In this document: in pieces, positions 23,114 to 32,895 of the stretch
Layout of the letters: every line of letters starts with the position of its first letter
Position numbering within the stretch: position 1 is the stretch's first letter
NCBI GenBank assembly: GCA_009767595.1
Contig: VSDK01026198.1
Span: 259,594-323,593, forward strand
Direction: 5' to 3'
Length of the DNA: 64,000 nucleotides
Origin: Symbiodinium kawagutii
Lineage: Eukaryota > Sar > Dinophyceae > Suessiales > Symbiodiniaceae
Program-made: the position numbers and the translations under genes
Notes under the pieces: generated by a model
The model's input: only the letters and a program-made list of their open reading frames with translations
Told to the model about the DNA's origin: nothing
Databases searched by the model: none

Positions 23114-23305
23114 TCATTTAACAACGTTTTCGGCGGACAAAAGCAATGAATAGAATTCATCACATTCATGATGCAACATTGATGAATTGGATGCTCCATA
23201 GATCCAGTCAAATCTTAGGTTCCAACGTTTGCGAAGCTTGTCAATGTTTCTCCATACAGGCATCTTGCGAATATCACTCGCCACCTGACATCTTTTTCTT
23301 CCCAG
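23114..23305 (-). CDS. Antisense exon-like frame
   Basis: Minus-strand frame containing VASDIRKMPVWRNIDKLRKR and a HHECDEFYSLLLSAEN end. It closes at TGA, but a splice just before the stop to the next exon at 23073 is plausible. No family recognised. Confidence 0.38.
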   Translation of the reverse strand: MGRKRCQVASDIRKMPVWRNIDKLRKRWNLRFDWIYGASNSSMLHHECDEFYSLLLSAENVVK

Positions 23306-23934
23306 GCTTGCATCTAGCATGGCTCAGTCCAGAAGGTAGATGGGTCAGCAGTGTCACTGACAAGCCTGTCCCTAAGTACTTTATTATTTTGCTTATGATT
23401 TACATGCGTGCTTTACTTGAGATTTACTTGAGATTTACTTGAGCATTTTCTTCGTATCTGGTTAAAGATTGCGCTAGTAGCCTTTTGTTGGTATGCATAC
23501 ATTGTCAATTCATTGTTTTTTGATTTTCAGCACATGGCTGGATTTATAGTTTGTCAATTATAAACGAAGTCCTGGCAACTGTAAAGATAGAAAGCCTTTC
23601 TTTGGCACCTTTGTTTTGACAATGCTCATGCGTAAATATCCAGGTTGCCAAATATTTACTGATCTTTCAGTGTTCATGGTTTCATAAAGAATAACTGTTT
23701 CATAAAATCTAGTGATTGATCATGATCAAGAAAATACATGGTAGGCAATTTGACCAGTTAAAACAAATATGAAAGTCACTTGAGCCAAGGAATATGCAAT
23801 GTAAAAGCAAGTGTTTTAACTAATGAGAAATACAGGTGTGATTAGATAAGGTGATTTGTTCAGTCAATAGTTTTAACATGGTATATACACTTTTGCTGCA
23901 TTTTTGATACATTTTGTGATGCAGTTTTGATGCA

Positions 23935-24062
23935 GTTTTGCAGTTTCGAAAGTGTATACACTTTTGACAAAACTGTATACACTTTTGTCAAAACTGTATA
24001 CAGTTTTGATGCAGTTTTGAAATTGCATCAAAACTGCATCAAAACTGCATCAAAACTAAATC
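23935..24062. repeat. GTATAC palindromes and GATGCAGTTTT repeats, right cluster
   Basis: Four GTATAC-centred words, including AAAGTGTATACACTTT and AAAACTGTATACAGTTTT (both self-complementary), flanked by ATGCAGTTTTG repeats on the left and their complements (CAAAACTGCAT) on the right. The whole segment is close to a large inverted repeat. Confidence 0.85.
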
Positions 24063-24761
24063 ATAAAATGTCTGTAAATTTGTTTGTTTTCTGTTTTTTT
24101 CTCCTGGTGATTTATTTTTTTTTGAAAAATGCTTTTTTTCAAATCGAAGTAAAATGAAATCCTCAGGTAAAACCAAGAAGACCAGGCTTCAAGCAATGCT
24201 GGAGTAAAACTGGACAAGCATTAATGCAATGACTGCCCAAGTTTAACAATATGCACAAAGCTCAAGTAAGACTACAGGCCAAAGGATTTCAACACATGCT
24301 CAAGTAAAAGAATGCTCATAATGCTGAAGTGAAAGATATCATGCTAAAGTAAAACAATGCACACAATGCGGAAGTAAAACTCTACGCCAAAGGATTGCAG
24401 ACAATAATCAGATAACCATCCTCAAAACGATCAACACATTCTCAAGTCAAATCATTCAACCAATGATGATGTTTATTTGGATACATACTAAACATCAACA
24501 TATCGCCAATCCTGAAAACAACATATCTATCCAAACAAATCAAACACAATGTGAACCAATGCACATAATGCTTGTTGCTGCTTCTCCAGGAGAGCTCCAA
24601 AGCACATCCATGTTTCCATGTTTGTCTGAAGCAAGCAGGGGCTGGACACATGCTGAGTAAACCAATTGACATGCTCAAGTAAAACACACCACCCCAAGCT
24701 GCAGAACATTTCTATTTTGTCAACCTTGCTTTGGAAGACCTGGTTGAAGAGGTGCATGCTC

Positions 24762-25905
24762 CTAAGCCTCATAGCCATGGGTCCTGGCAACTGGTGACCT
24801 GGACCTGGCACTGGAACTCGGCTTCGCTTTTGGAAGCTGCTCAACTATGTCCATGAGCGCTCTACCAAGCATCATGTCCACCATATCCACAGCTCCACTC
24901 TTGCCTGCTGCTCTTTGCAGACCCATGTGAGCAGGTGCCTGTCGCAACTTTCCATTTGCATACAGCCTCCATGGTGCATTGGGATCTGGGACGAAGGGCC
25001 CCTTCTTTGGCGGAGTGACCGGTTGCATCGAACCCATCGGACGTTGACTCGGCTGTGGTAGTGGAGCAGGTGGAACCGGGTCGTCAGAATGAGCTGGTAC
25101 TTCCGGTGCATGAGCGGGTGCTGCTGGAACTCCTGCTTCTGCTTGAACTTCAGGAAGGCCAACTGTACGTCCAACTTCAGGCCGTGGTGGAACTTCAGGA
25201 AGAGCTGCTGTCATTGCACCTGCCTTTGGAGGAGTAGCTGGAGCTGCAATAGGCTCAGGCACCACACCGGCCTTTGCAGTCTGTCCCGTACTCTCAACGT
25301 CTGCTGGTGCCAAACGCTGACTCTCCAGCAGGTGCTTGGGCGGTGGCCCAGGTGGAGGCTTCGGCATGGCCTTCACAGGGGTGACCTGCGCAGGCGTGGC
25401 CTTCACAGGAGTGGCCTGTGAAGTCATGGCCTTCTCACAGGCCTTCACAGGACTGGCAACCACAGCAGCCTTGCCCTTGGGTCGAGGTTCCGCCAATTCC
25501 ACATGCAGCCCTGGGAGTTCAATGCAGATGCACTAATGATCAAAAGTAAAGAAGGCGCACAGACATGCTCAAGTCAACCATGGAAATGCGCATGCTCAAG
25601 TAAAACAAAAAAATGCTCAAGTAAAACAAGTGATACATCAATGAGCAAATAAAAGCAAAAAAAAGGTTCCTTCTTGAAGACAAATTACTCTTTGGGTTGC
25701 TTGGTTTCGAAATACCAGGCACCCAGACATTGTCGAGCTTCTCAAGGGCCTCCTGCATGGCCCAGAACGAGGAGAACGATACGAAGATCGAACAATGATC
25801 TGGAACTTCCCCTCCATCTTCAGCATTGGGTGGCCTCCAGATCTGTATATCCTCGACCTGGACCAACCTGAGGTCCTCCATGGCCCACCTGATTTCCTGA
25901 CTGAG
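24762..25905 (-). CDS. Antisense gene, 3' part: RRM/UHM-like exon plus Pro/Ala-rich C-terminal exon
   Basis: Two exons on the minus strand, 25689-25905 and 24762-25510, joined by a 178-bp intron (25511-25688; donor GTAATTTG, acceptor TTGAACTCCCAG). The splice is in frame (phase 1) and replaces stops in both frames. The first exon encodes QVEDIQIWRPPNAEDGGEVP and CSIFVSFSSFWAMQEALEKL, which resembles the second half of an RNA-recognition or U2AF-homology motif (strand with F-V-x-F, then an amphipathic helix). The second encodes about 240 residues rich in Pro, Ala and Val, with a conserved-looking end (NAPWRLYANGKLRQAP; ARSRSPVARTHGYEA) and a TAG stop. A splicing- or RNA-binding role is an inference. 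Upstream exons probably lie at 26.0-26.9 kb. Confidence 0.55.
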
Positions 25906-26309
25906 ATCAAGCATGGTACGAAACAAATTAACTAGTACCCCTCATGCACAAGTAGACCAAAGGCTCAAGTAAAAAATGCAAACATAAAGCAAATCAAAGG
26001 TAAAGCTTGGCCCAAGCTTCGAACTTCCTTGCAGCGTATAGTTCACGTTTCGTATGCACAAGCGAGGTTCCATGATCGAGGAAAATGCACAGGTAAGTTG
26101 AAATGAAGAGTCACCATTGCCCATAATAGAAATCTATTTATATGAATGTTTCTTCCGTGAAATCGCTTCCTATAATGCCTGCAGTAAGCATTATAGTATA
26201 GGTGATGTGTGCTGCTGTGATGCTAGAATCTTCATACTTTATATGCTTGGTAATCTTCATCGTGAATGCATGTGTCTGATACAATATTTGCTGATGCACA
26301 TATGGAACA

Positions 26310-26459
26310 AAAAACGAACATAGCATTGCGACGCCGGACAAACCATGGCTCAGGCTGTGGAAGCTGAGGTGTCCAAGAAAAGTTGTTTACTTGTTCTCCT
26401 TCAAGGACATCAATGATGTTCTCAGATGTTTTTATTTGTTTCGGCTGTAGGCCTGTCAC
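26310..26459 (-). CDS. Possible antisense upstream exon
   Basis: Minus-strand frame containing KTSENIIDVLEGEQVNN and WTPQLPQPEPWFVRRRNAMF. Protein-like and in the right place to be an upstream exon of the RRM-like gene, but the splice borders are not settled. Other short candidates lie at 26055-26085, 26470-26540 and 26755-26850. Confidence 0.3.
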
Positions 26460-26891
26460 AATTATGAACGTCTATCCTGCTTTCCTTGCTCCAAGCTAAA
26501 GATCCAAAGCAGCAGCTTGACAAGCTGACGGAGTTCTGACCCTGTGCAAAGGCGAATGCACAAGTAAATTGAATTGCAAATGCTGAGGTAAAACAATTTC
26601 AAACAATTACACTTGCAAATCTTGAGCGACATGCACAAGTAAAGTGGAATGAGCCAGGCGCCCAATGGAAGCTGGGTTACGAGGCTGAAGTAAATTGATT
26701 TGACCATGCTCTGGTAAAAGGAATTCTGCAAATCACAAGTAAATGTGTTGAAAACGCAGGCTGTGATTCAAGAACTTCATTGTGTGGATATTCAATAAAA
26801 ATGTTTCTAGACAGCCATGATAGCGCATCTGAAGCCCAACTATAAGTCCATGTGAAAAAGACAATTTGTTTGACACCCTTAAAAAAACCAG

Positions 26892-27320
26892 AACAACATG
26901 TCAAGTAAATGTTTCATGACCAACCCACATGAATGTAAGAAAAAAAGAATGGATCAAAATCTGAAATTCCCATGCCCACTAATCAGGAAAATCATTGCAT
27001 CAATGTATAAATAAACAATGGCAATTTGAATTTATTTTTTTGTGCAACATTCAAAATATCATGAAAATGAACCAAACCTGTGAAACAAACAATTGCAAAA
27101 TCCAAAAAATCCAAAACAACATGTCAAGTAAATGTTTCAGGACCAACCCACATCAATATAAGAAAAAGAAATAATTAATCAGCATCTGAAATTATTTTAC
27201 CCTTTAATCAGGAAAATCATCGCATCAAGGTATAGATAAACAATGGCAATTTGAATTCTTTTTTGTGCAACATTCAAAATATCATGAAAAATGAACAAAA
27301 CCTATGAAAGAAATGTTCAC
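26892..27320. repeat. 223-bp tandem duplication
   Basis: Copy 1 at 26892-27114 and copy 2 from 27115 to about 27320, diverged but clearly related. Both contain AACATGTCAAGTAAATGTTTC, GAAAATCAT-GCATCAA and TTCAAAATATCATGAAAA. Confidence 0.85.
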
Positions 27321-27379
27321 AATTATGATCAAAAACAATGCAAAAATGCTTAGAAAACCATCAAAAAAACAATGCCCAA

Positions 27380-27537
27380 ACATTCAGGTATTACCGCAAA
27401 AAATTAGGTATTACCTAAAATTTTTTAGGCGACACTTCAATTTAGGTATTACCTAAAATTTGCGTAAATTTTGCTACCTAAATCAAAAAATTTACGTAAA
27501 TTCTAGGTTACCTAAATTTACTAATTTCGGAGGGTCA
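27380..27537. other. AT-rich end region with AGGTATTACCTAAA palindromes
   Basis: TTAGGTATTACCTAAA-type near-palindromes at about 27410 and 27442, and GCGTAAATTTT/AAATTTACGTAAATT words, at the right end of the insertion that splits the copia element. Likely terminal structure of that insertion. Confidence 0.6.
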
Positions 27538-28360
27538 GGGTAGACTATGAGTTCATTCCTGAATCATCAAAGAACTACAACGACTACAATACTAAGATCA
27601 AAAGACTATGTCAGAAGTTCAGCCAAGAACTCCAAGAAATTAAAGCTCAACAACAACCAACCAAGAGAAAACCTAGAGCCATTGACCTCCTGGAAGTCAT
27701 GTGTTCTAACCAAAGTGAACTCACGAAACAGATGAGACAGCACGGGGGCGTGGCGATCCGATATGATGCCAACCGGGGCGATTTGAGCAGTGTTGAAGGA
27801 CGTCGACAACTCTTCCTGGATTTGATCAATCATGCCACGTCATGTGTGGTACAGTCCCATGTGTGGACCATGGAGCCAATGTAGTTTCATGAACATATCC
27901 CGATCCATCGAATCATGTACGAAGATCCTCCGACAGAGGGAAGATCAACTGTGGCAGGTAGCCCTAGGAATCGTCCTCTATCAACACCAATGTGAGCACC
28001 GAGTTCATTTTCACATGGAACAGCCCCAGGGATCCACCATGTGGCGCTTGCCACAATTGAGTAGCATCCTCGCCTCCATGTGGTGGGTTGTCTTTGACAT
28101 GTGTCGAGTGGCACAACTGCGAGATCCTTCAACACAGGAGCTCATCCGCAAGCGGTTGACAGTGTGCGCGACTTCCCGGGCAGTGCATGACCGTCTCGAT
28201 GGCAAACTATAGAGACCATAAGCATCAGCAGATAGCAGGTAACACACATGTTCAAGGCCAGACTCTGAAGAGAAGCACATTCACCGAAGCATATCCCCGC
28301 AAATTCGCACGACAGGTGACACACATTCTAAAGGCCCATGTGGCCGATACAAACGTACAA
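27538..28360 (+). pseudogene. Copia linker domain, methyltransferase-like, frameshifted
   Basis: Continuation of the split polyprotein: VDYEFIPESSKNYNDYNTKI at the start, then a domain with LLEVMCSNQSELTKQM, SPMCGPWSQCSFMNISRSI and FHMEQPQGSTMWRLPQL. These positions match motifs I, IV (P-C) and VI (E-N-V) of a C5-cytosine methyltransferase fold. The end block contains HQQIAGNTHVQGQTLKRSTF. At least two frame changes (near 27835 and 28205) break it. Copia elements of other groups lack this domain between protease and integrase; its role is unknown. The Gly and catalytic-loop residues differ from active enzymes, so it may be a binding fold only. Confidence 0.7.
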
Positions 28361-28757
28361 GCTCCTTCGGGCCTGAATACTAGCCTGATTCTGAATATCA
28401 GCTTGTTCAAGAAGTGTCTACAAAAACAGCCTGCGGGCAGAAAACCCTCAGCGGGCTGAATTCCCTGTCAAGGCTGCATAAAGGTTTTTGAACCCTGCAA
28501 AGCAAGATTATCGCATTTTGGGTAAAAAAAAATAAGGCGGAAATACCCACGAAACGGGCGGAAATACCCACGAAACGGGCGGAAACACCCGAAACTCATT
28601 TTTTCACAAAACATAAATGGTTTTGAACATTTTTTCAAACGTAAATCTCACAAAAAAAAGCTTCAGGCGGAAAACAGACTTCGGGCGAAACATATGGATT
28701 CGGGCTATTTTGTTGCCTGAAGCAAAGCAGGCTGAAATTGCGGCCTGAGGATTTCCT
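28361..28757. mobile_element. MITE-like insertion in the copia element
   Basis: A stretch with no coding character between two copia coding blocks. Its ends are imperfect inverted repeats (CCTTCGGGCCTGAATACTAG against the complement of the text before 28757). Inside are three units of a 21-bp repeat, GGCGGAAATACCCACGAAAC, at 28534-28595, and several GGCGGAAA or TTCGGGC words. No transposase, so non-autonomous. Confidence 0.5.
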
Positions 28758-28820
28758 AGGTATGTTGGGGAGAGCGGGGAACAAGAGCATCCAACCAAAC
28801 GCAGAAGACTAGGTGCTAAG

Positions 28821-30887
28821 ATGAGTCCTGCAGAAATCACAGCTCGATACCAACAAGTGACCTTTCGAGCGCCGGATGCTTCTCCAAGCACGAATGCAGA
28901 ATCAGAGGCAACCATTTGGCAGGCTATCATGAAGCTTGCTGATCGTTTTGCTCCAAGAGTAGGCGCATACACAGCACACCATGGACCACTGATTTATCGC
29001 ACCAACCAGATTTGCCCACAGCGCAACACACATCATGTAGTACTTTGCAGAGGTACGGATCGATATGTAGGACCATGTGAACCGCTTCCCAAAGGACTAG
29101 CGCCTCTACGTCGTCGTATCTGCATCCGAAGGGGTCATGAAGACATCCATGTGGATAATGAGTGGGAACCGTGGGAACATTTGTCACAACGACAACTTCG
29201 CAAAGCAGGTACACCTGCCAGAGTGAGCCTGACGATCTTTGCAAATGCCAAGTCTCAGAGCGAAGTCTCTGGGAACAGTTCCCGAGGCACTGACGCCATG
29301 TCAGAGCCAACAAGTGTGCCGAATGATGTTGCCTCCGAAACACCTGCCCCGGATCATCCACCTCCGAGTGGAGATGAAAGCAGTCCGAAGAGACCCAAGG
29401 TAGCAACACCACCTTTGGCCATGGAACCATACCAAGAACCGAATAGAGAAGTCATTGATCTGACTAGTCAGAAACATGGACCCAAGTTCCTTCAATTGTC
29501 TCAGGAAGAACGTCAATGGTTGTTGAAGTTACACCGGAACCTTGGCCATCCAGGTGCTGCCAAGCTAGCCACCTTTTGTCAGCAGCTAGCGTGCCCTGAG
29601 CACCTAATCCAAGCCACACCTGACATTCGATGTTCCACATGTCAGGAAGCAAAGGGACCAGCCATAGCAAGGCCCAGTGCTGTCCACGACCATGGAGATT
29701 TTGGAGATGTGGTCTCAATGGATGGAATCACATGGACCAATGCCCAAGGGCAAAGTTTCCATTTCTACCACTTTCTTGATCAAAGCGTTCTATTTCAGAC
29801 CGCCATCCCATCACCATCCAGAACTGCCGAACAAGCTTGTAGGTCCATTGTAGGAGGATGGATAAATTGGGCTGGACCACCAAAGGTACTCCATGTTGAC
29901 AGTGCTTCAGAACTTAACGCTGAAGAAGTTGGCCAGTTTCTACAAAGCCAAGGAGTATGCATTCGTACAATTGCGCCAGAAGCCCACTGGCAAAACGCCA
30001 GGGTAGAAAGACACGGTGGTATCATTCAACCCATGTTGGAAAAGATGGACATCGAGGAACCAATCAACACATATGAGCAGCTCACAACCGCGCTCAGTCA
30101 CATCACCGGTGCCAAGAATCAATGGAGTAAACATCGTGGCTACCCCCCGGAGGTACTTGTATTTGGAAAGGGAGTCCGCATTCCAGGATCCATTTCATCA
30201 GATCCCACTTTGCCAGCGCACTCCTTAGCGATATCAGAGCTACCCGAAGGTCAAAGATTTAGACAGGATCTTGCCAGACGTGAGTCAGCCCGTAGAGCCT
30301 TTGCCAGTCTCGACAATTCACAGGTGCCGCGTCGAGCACTAGCGCATAGATCACGTCCCAGCCGGGGTTGGTATCAGAGGGGAGATTGGGTCATGATGTG
30401 GAAGAAGAAGGGGGAAGCTGAAGGTCAATGGGTAGGTCCCATGCAAGTCATCATCCAAGAAGATCAACAAGTCGTATGGGTGACTCGCCAACAAAGGCTG
30501 TATCGAATAGCTCCTGAACATCTTCGTCCTCTCACAGCCATGGAAGAACATCATAATCATGTAGGAGAACCAAGAGTCGAACCTAGTCAGAGCATTGTAC
30601 CACCACATGGTGGTACTCAATTTCATAGCAACGCCAGTCCAGAGAACACCAGGGGAAATTCATCAGCGTTGCCCAACACTGACTTCATTCCTCCCGGTGA
30701 TCCGACCGTACCCAGTGAGCCAACCATCGCAGGTAGCCAGGGACAGCCAGATGTTGAACCAGTGCCTTCCGGTCCTCCTTCGGAATTACTCCTCGAGGGT
30801 GAACCTCCAAATGCTGAAGAGTCTAGTCAGGACCCTTTCATCGAGGCTGAAAACGTTCCAGTCCCCACCGATGATGAATTTTTGTAG
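28821..30887 (+). CDS. Copia-type integrase (intact frame)
   Basis: A 688-codon open frame for the pre-integrase zinc module and integrase core, which would join element DNA to the chromosome. At about residue 235 is the HRNLGHP...CSTC zinc-binding (H2C2) module. The rve core follows with DGITW near residue 295 as the first Asp, LHVDSASELN as the second Asp, and WQNARVERHGG as the Glu, giving the D-D-E triad. After the core, a basic, SH3-like stretch (RGDWVMMWKKKGEAEGQWVG) and an acidic Pro/Ser/Glu-rich tail lead to TAG. The ATG is an internal Met; the natural protein is part of a polyprotein and the N-terminal ~230 residues belong to the linker. This is the best-preserved part of the element. 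Confidence 0.88.
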   Translation: MSPAEITARYQQVTFRAPDASPSTNAESEATIWQAIMKLADRFAPRVGAYTAHHGPLIYRTNQICPQRNTHHVVLCRGTDRYVGPCEPLPKGLAPLRRRICIRRGHEDIHVDNEWEPWEHLSQRQLRKAGTPARVSLTIFANAKSQSEVSGNSSRGTDAMSEPTSVPNDVASETPAPDHPPPSGDESSPKRPKVATPPLAMEPYQEPNREVIDLTSQKHGPKFLQLSQEERQWLLKLHRNLGHPGAAKLATFCQQLACPEHLIQATPDIRCSTCQEAKGPAIARPSAVHDHGDFGDVVSMDGITWTNAQGQSFHFYHFLDQSVLFQTAIPSPSRTAEQACRSIVGGWINWAGPPKVLHVDSASELNAEEVGQFLQSQGVCIRTIAPEAHWQNARVERHGGIIQPMLEKMDIEEPINTYEQLTTALSHITGAKNQWSKHRGYPPEVLVFGKGVRIPGSISSDPTLPAHSLAISELPEGQRFRQDLARRESARRAFASLDNSQVPRRALAHRSRPSRGWYQRGDWVMMWKKKGEAEGQWVGPMQVIIQEDQQVVWVTRQQRLYRIAPEHLRPLTAMEEHHNHVGEPRVEPSQSIVPPHGGTQFHSNASPENTRGNSSALPNTDFIPPGDPTVPSEPTIAGSQGQPDVEPVPSGPPSELLLEGEPPNAEESSQDPFIEAENVPVPTDDEFL

Positions 30888-30996
30888 ATCACGAAAATTG
30901 TTTCCATCTTCGGGAAGATCATGGATGGAAGATTGATATTGATGTGAATGATAGGGACATCAGCCACTGCGGAAGGAAGAACCTGATCCCTCCAAG

Positions 30997-32640
30997 ATGA
31001 CCTTTCTTGCGTCGGCCGCCAAGCGACAGAAAAGTGAGGTCAAAATGACTCACTTGAATGCCAAAGAGAGGGAACTCTTCAGACGAGCCAAGGAGAGTGA
31101 AGTAGAGAGCTGGCTATCCACCGAAACAGTTATCAGAATTGCCAGAAATCAAGTACCAAGAGACTGTACTTCGTTCCAGGTGGATTTTGAGATGGAAAGA
31201 GGCTGATCCAGTTGGTAAGGACCAACCTGGTCGTAAACCAAAAGCCAGACTGGTAGTGTTGGGGTACGAGGATTCCATGGTTGACCAAATACCCAGAGAT
31301 GCACCAACAATGACCAAACTTTCCCGAGTTCTCATCGTGCAACACGCTGCCAGCATGCATTGGTCGTTGACCAGCTTCGACATTAAAGCTGCCTTCCTTC
31401 GAGGTCAAGAACACAATCCACGAGTATTGGGGATGGAACCACCGGAAGAAATGCGCCAGAGAATGCGCCTGGCTCCGCATGAAAAAGTTCGATTTCTAGA
31501 AGGAGCATACGGTAGAGTAGACGCCCCATACCTATGGTTCCAAGAGTTGAGGCAGAGTTTGTTATCGTTGGGGATGGAAAGTTCACCATTCGAGGGCAGA
31601 AATTCCGATTTGGAAGCAAGAAAGTCCGTAACTTCACGTTCACAGGATTTAAAATCAGTCAACAGCACGATGACTCCGTTTGGGTATCTCAGGAGCAGTA
31701 CATCAAGGACATACCAGCAATCCCAGTGTCTTCGGAAAGACGCCAGAAACCAGGTGATCCAGTAACAGAGGCTGAACGCCAATCCCTGCGAGCACTGGCA
31801 GGTTCTCTACAGTATGCCGCAGTCCACACACGTCCTGACCTATGTAGTAGACTAGGATGGTTACAATCACAGATCAATAAGGCTTTGGTAGGCACACTCC
31901 TTGAGGGAAACCGAATACTTCATGAAGCGAAGAAACACTCCAATGTGACCATCAAGATCCAGCCAATTCCCATCCATGAATTGAGATTCACCACATTCTC
32001 AGATGCCTCGTTTGCTTCAGAAAAGAATCCAGATAGCCACTCCGGAGTGATGGTAGCAGCATGCCACATGAAGATAGGGGAGAATCAGACCAGCAAAATG
32101 AATCCTTTGTTGTGGCATTCCAATAAAATCCAGAAAGTAGCCGTCTCAACATTGTCAGCTGAAGTGATGTCTTTAGCCACCGCAGTAGACGTGTTGTCAT
32201 GGGTCCGATTATACTGGGCTTGGCTTCGAGATGGAACTTGCCGATGGCAGGAAGCTGGCGCAACACTTTTGCAGCTGCCTCCAGCTTTTGCCGCAATCCC
32301 GCCAATGGAAAGTGATTCAACACAGAGGGAAACCACACCATATAGGATCAATCAGTTATCGCAGGCTCTTCCAAAGGTTCATGAGTCGATCATCACAACA
32401 GACAGCGAATCGCTTTTCGACCTTATAAGTAAGAATGCTCCTCCGGCCTGTCAGGAGTTCCGCACTCAACTCCAAGCGAGACTAATAAAAGAACATATAA
32501 ACAACGGCATAGCGATACGTTGGGTGCCGTCGCAGGCACAGATAGCAGATGCTCTAACCAAAATCATGCATAGTAGCAATTTGCGATCCTGGCTGGACAA
32601 AGGTGTCTACAGCCTCCACGATGAATCACCAATCCTTTGA
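30997..32640 (+). pseudogene. Copia-type reverse transcriptase/RNase H with lost catalytic centre
   Basis: Would copy element RNA into DNA. The first block (30997 onward, frame change near 31150) contains RSRWILRWKE, KARLVVLGYEDSMVDQIPRD and LTSFDIKAAFLRGQ, the fingers and first catalytic Asp of the copia RT (RVT_2). At about 31594 the text jumps from LGMESSPFE directly to FRFGSKKVRNFTFTGFKI, which normally lies after the palm. The segment with the Y/H-V-D-D motif is missing and the frame shifts. From there a clean frame runs to TGA at 32640: the RT connection, then RNase H with TTFSDASFAS, STLSAEVMSLA, TTDSESLFDLI and AQIADALTK as the D-E-D-D set. The RT cannot be active, but RNase H residues are all present. 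Confidence 0.85.
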
Positions 32641-32895
32641 GCCCGCAGCGACTCTCGCGCCCGACTTTGGTGGTTGCAGTCCATGTCTTCCACAGTGCGT
32701 CCACAAGGAAGAAATTCGACATAGCCAGAGCTAGTGAATCCATGGGACCACTGCGTTTGACAATAGATATCTGCAACTTGTTCACCGAGAAGCACTCACT
32801 AGTGCTCTGTTTCTTTTGTTAATGTATTGCATTTGCTCTAGGGAGAGCTGCCAGATTGCAACCGTGTGGTTCGAACTTTTTGTAAATGTTGGGAA

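Larger units (their letters stand above)
20690..26760 (-). repeat. Recurrent word GTTTTACTTGAGCAT in presumed introns
   Basis: On the minus strand the word (G)TTTACTTGAGCAT and close variants occur at least 20 times, e.g. near 20880, 22555, 24300, 24345, 24675, 25570, 25600, 25617, 25970, 26562, 26632 and 26690. It falls between the coding segments, often within 15-60 bases of an AG acceptor (for example before the acceptors at 22180 and near 24620). Copies are occasionally in direct tandem (25594-25630). Confidence 0.72.
20352..27537. mobile_element. 7.2-kb insertion splitting the copia polyprotein gene
   Basis: The copia reading frame stops at about 20365 and resumes at 27538, and the intervening 7.2 kb has no copia sequence. 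The two ends carry an imperfect, AT-rich inverted repeat: 20356-20384 against the reverse complement of 27477-27504, matching at about 23 of 29 positions. Inside are antisense coding segments with splice signals, GTATAC palindromes near both 20.4 and 24.0 kb, a TGCTCAAGTAAAAC word repeated many times, and a 223-bp tandem duplication. No transposase is recognised. It could be a non-autonomous DNA transposon that captured host exons, or a segmental insertion. Confidence 0.62.

Noticed and set aside
24442..24687. Minus-strand frame with a possible membrane segment near 24.5 kb
   Set aside because: Three frames here are equally plausible after the acceptor near 24620; I could not choose one, so no exon was called.
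25055..25536. Plus-strand Leu/Cys-rich frames opposite the Pro/Ala-rich exon
   Set aside because: Shadow of the minus-strand exon 24762-25510, which has a supported in-frame splice.
25967..25976. GGCTCAAG as a spliced-leader donor relic
   Set aside because: Only the last eight bases match, and the site is one of many variants of the intronic TGCTCAAGTAAAAC word.
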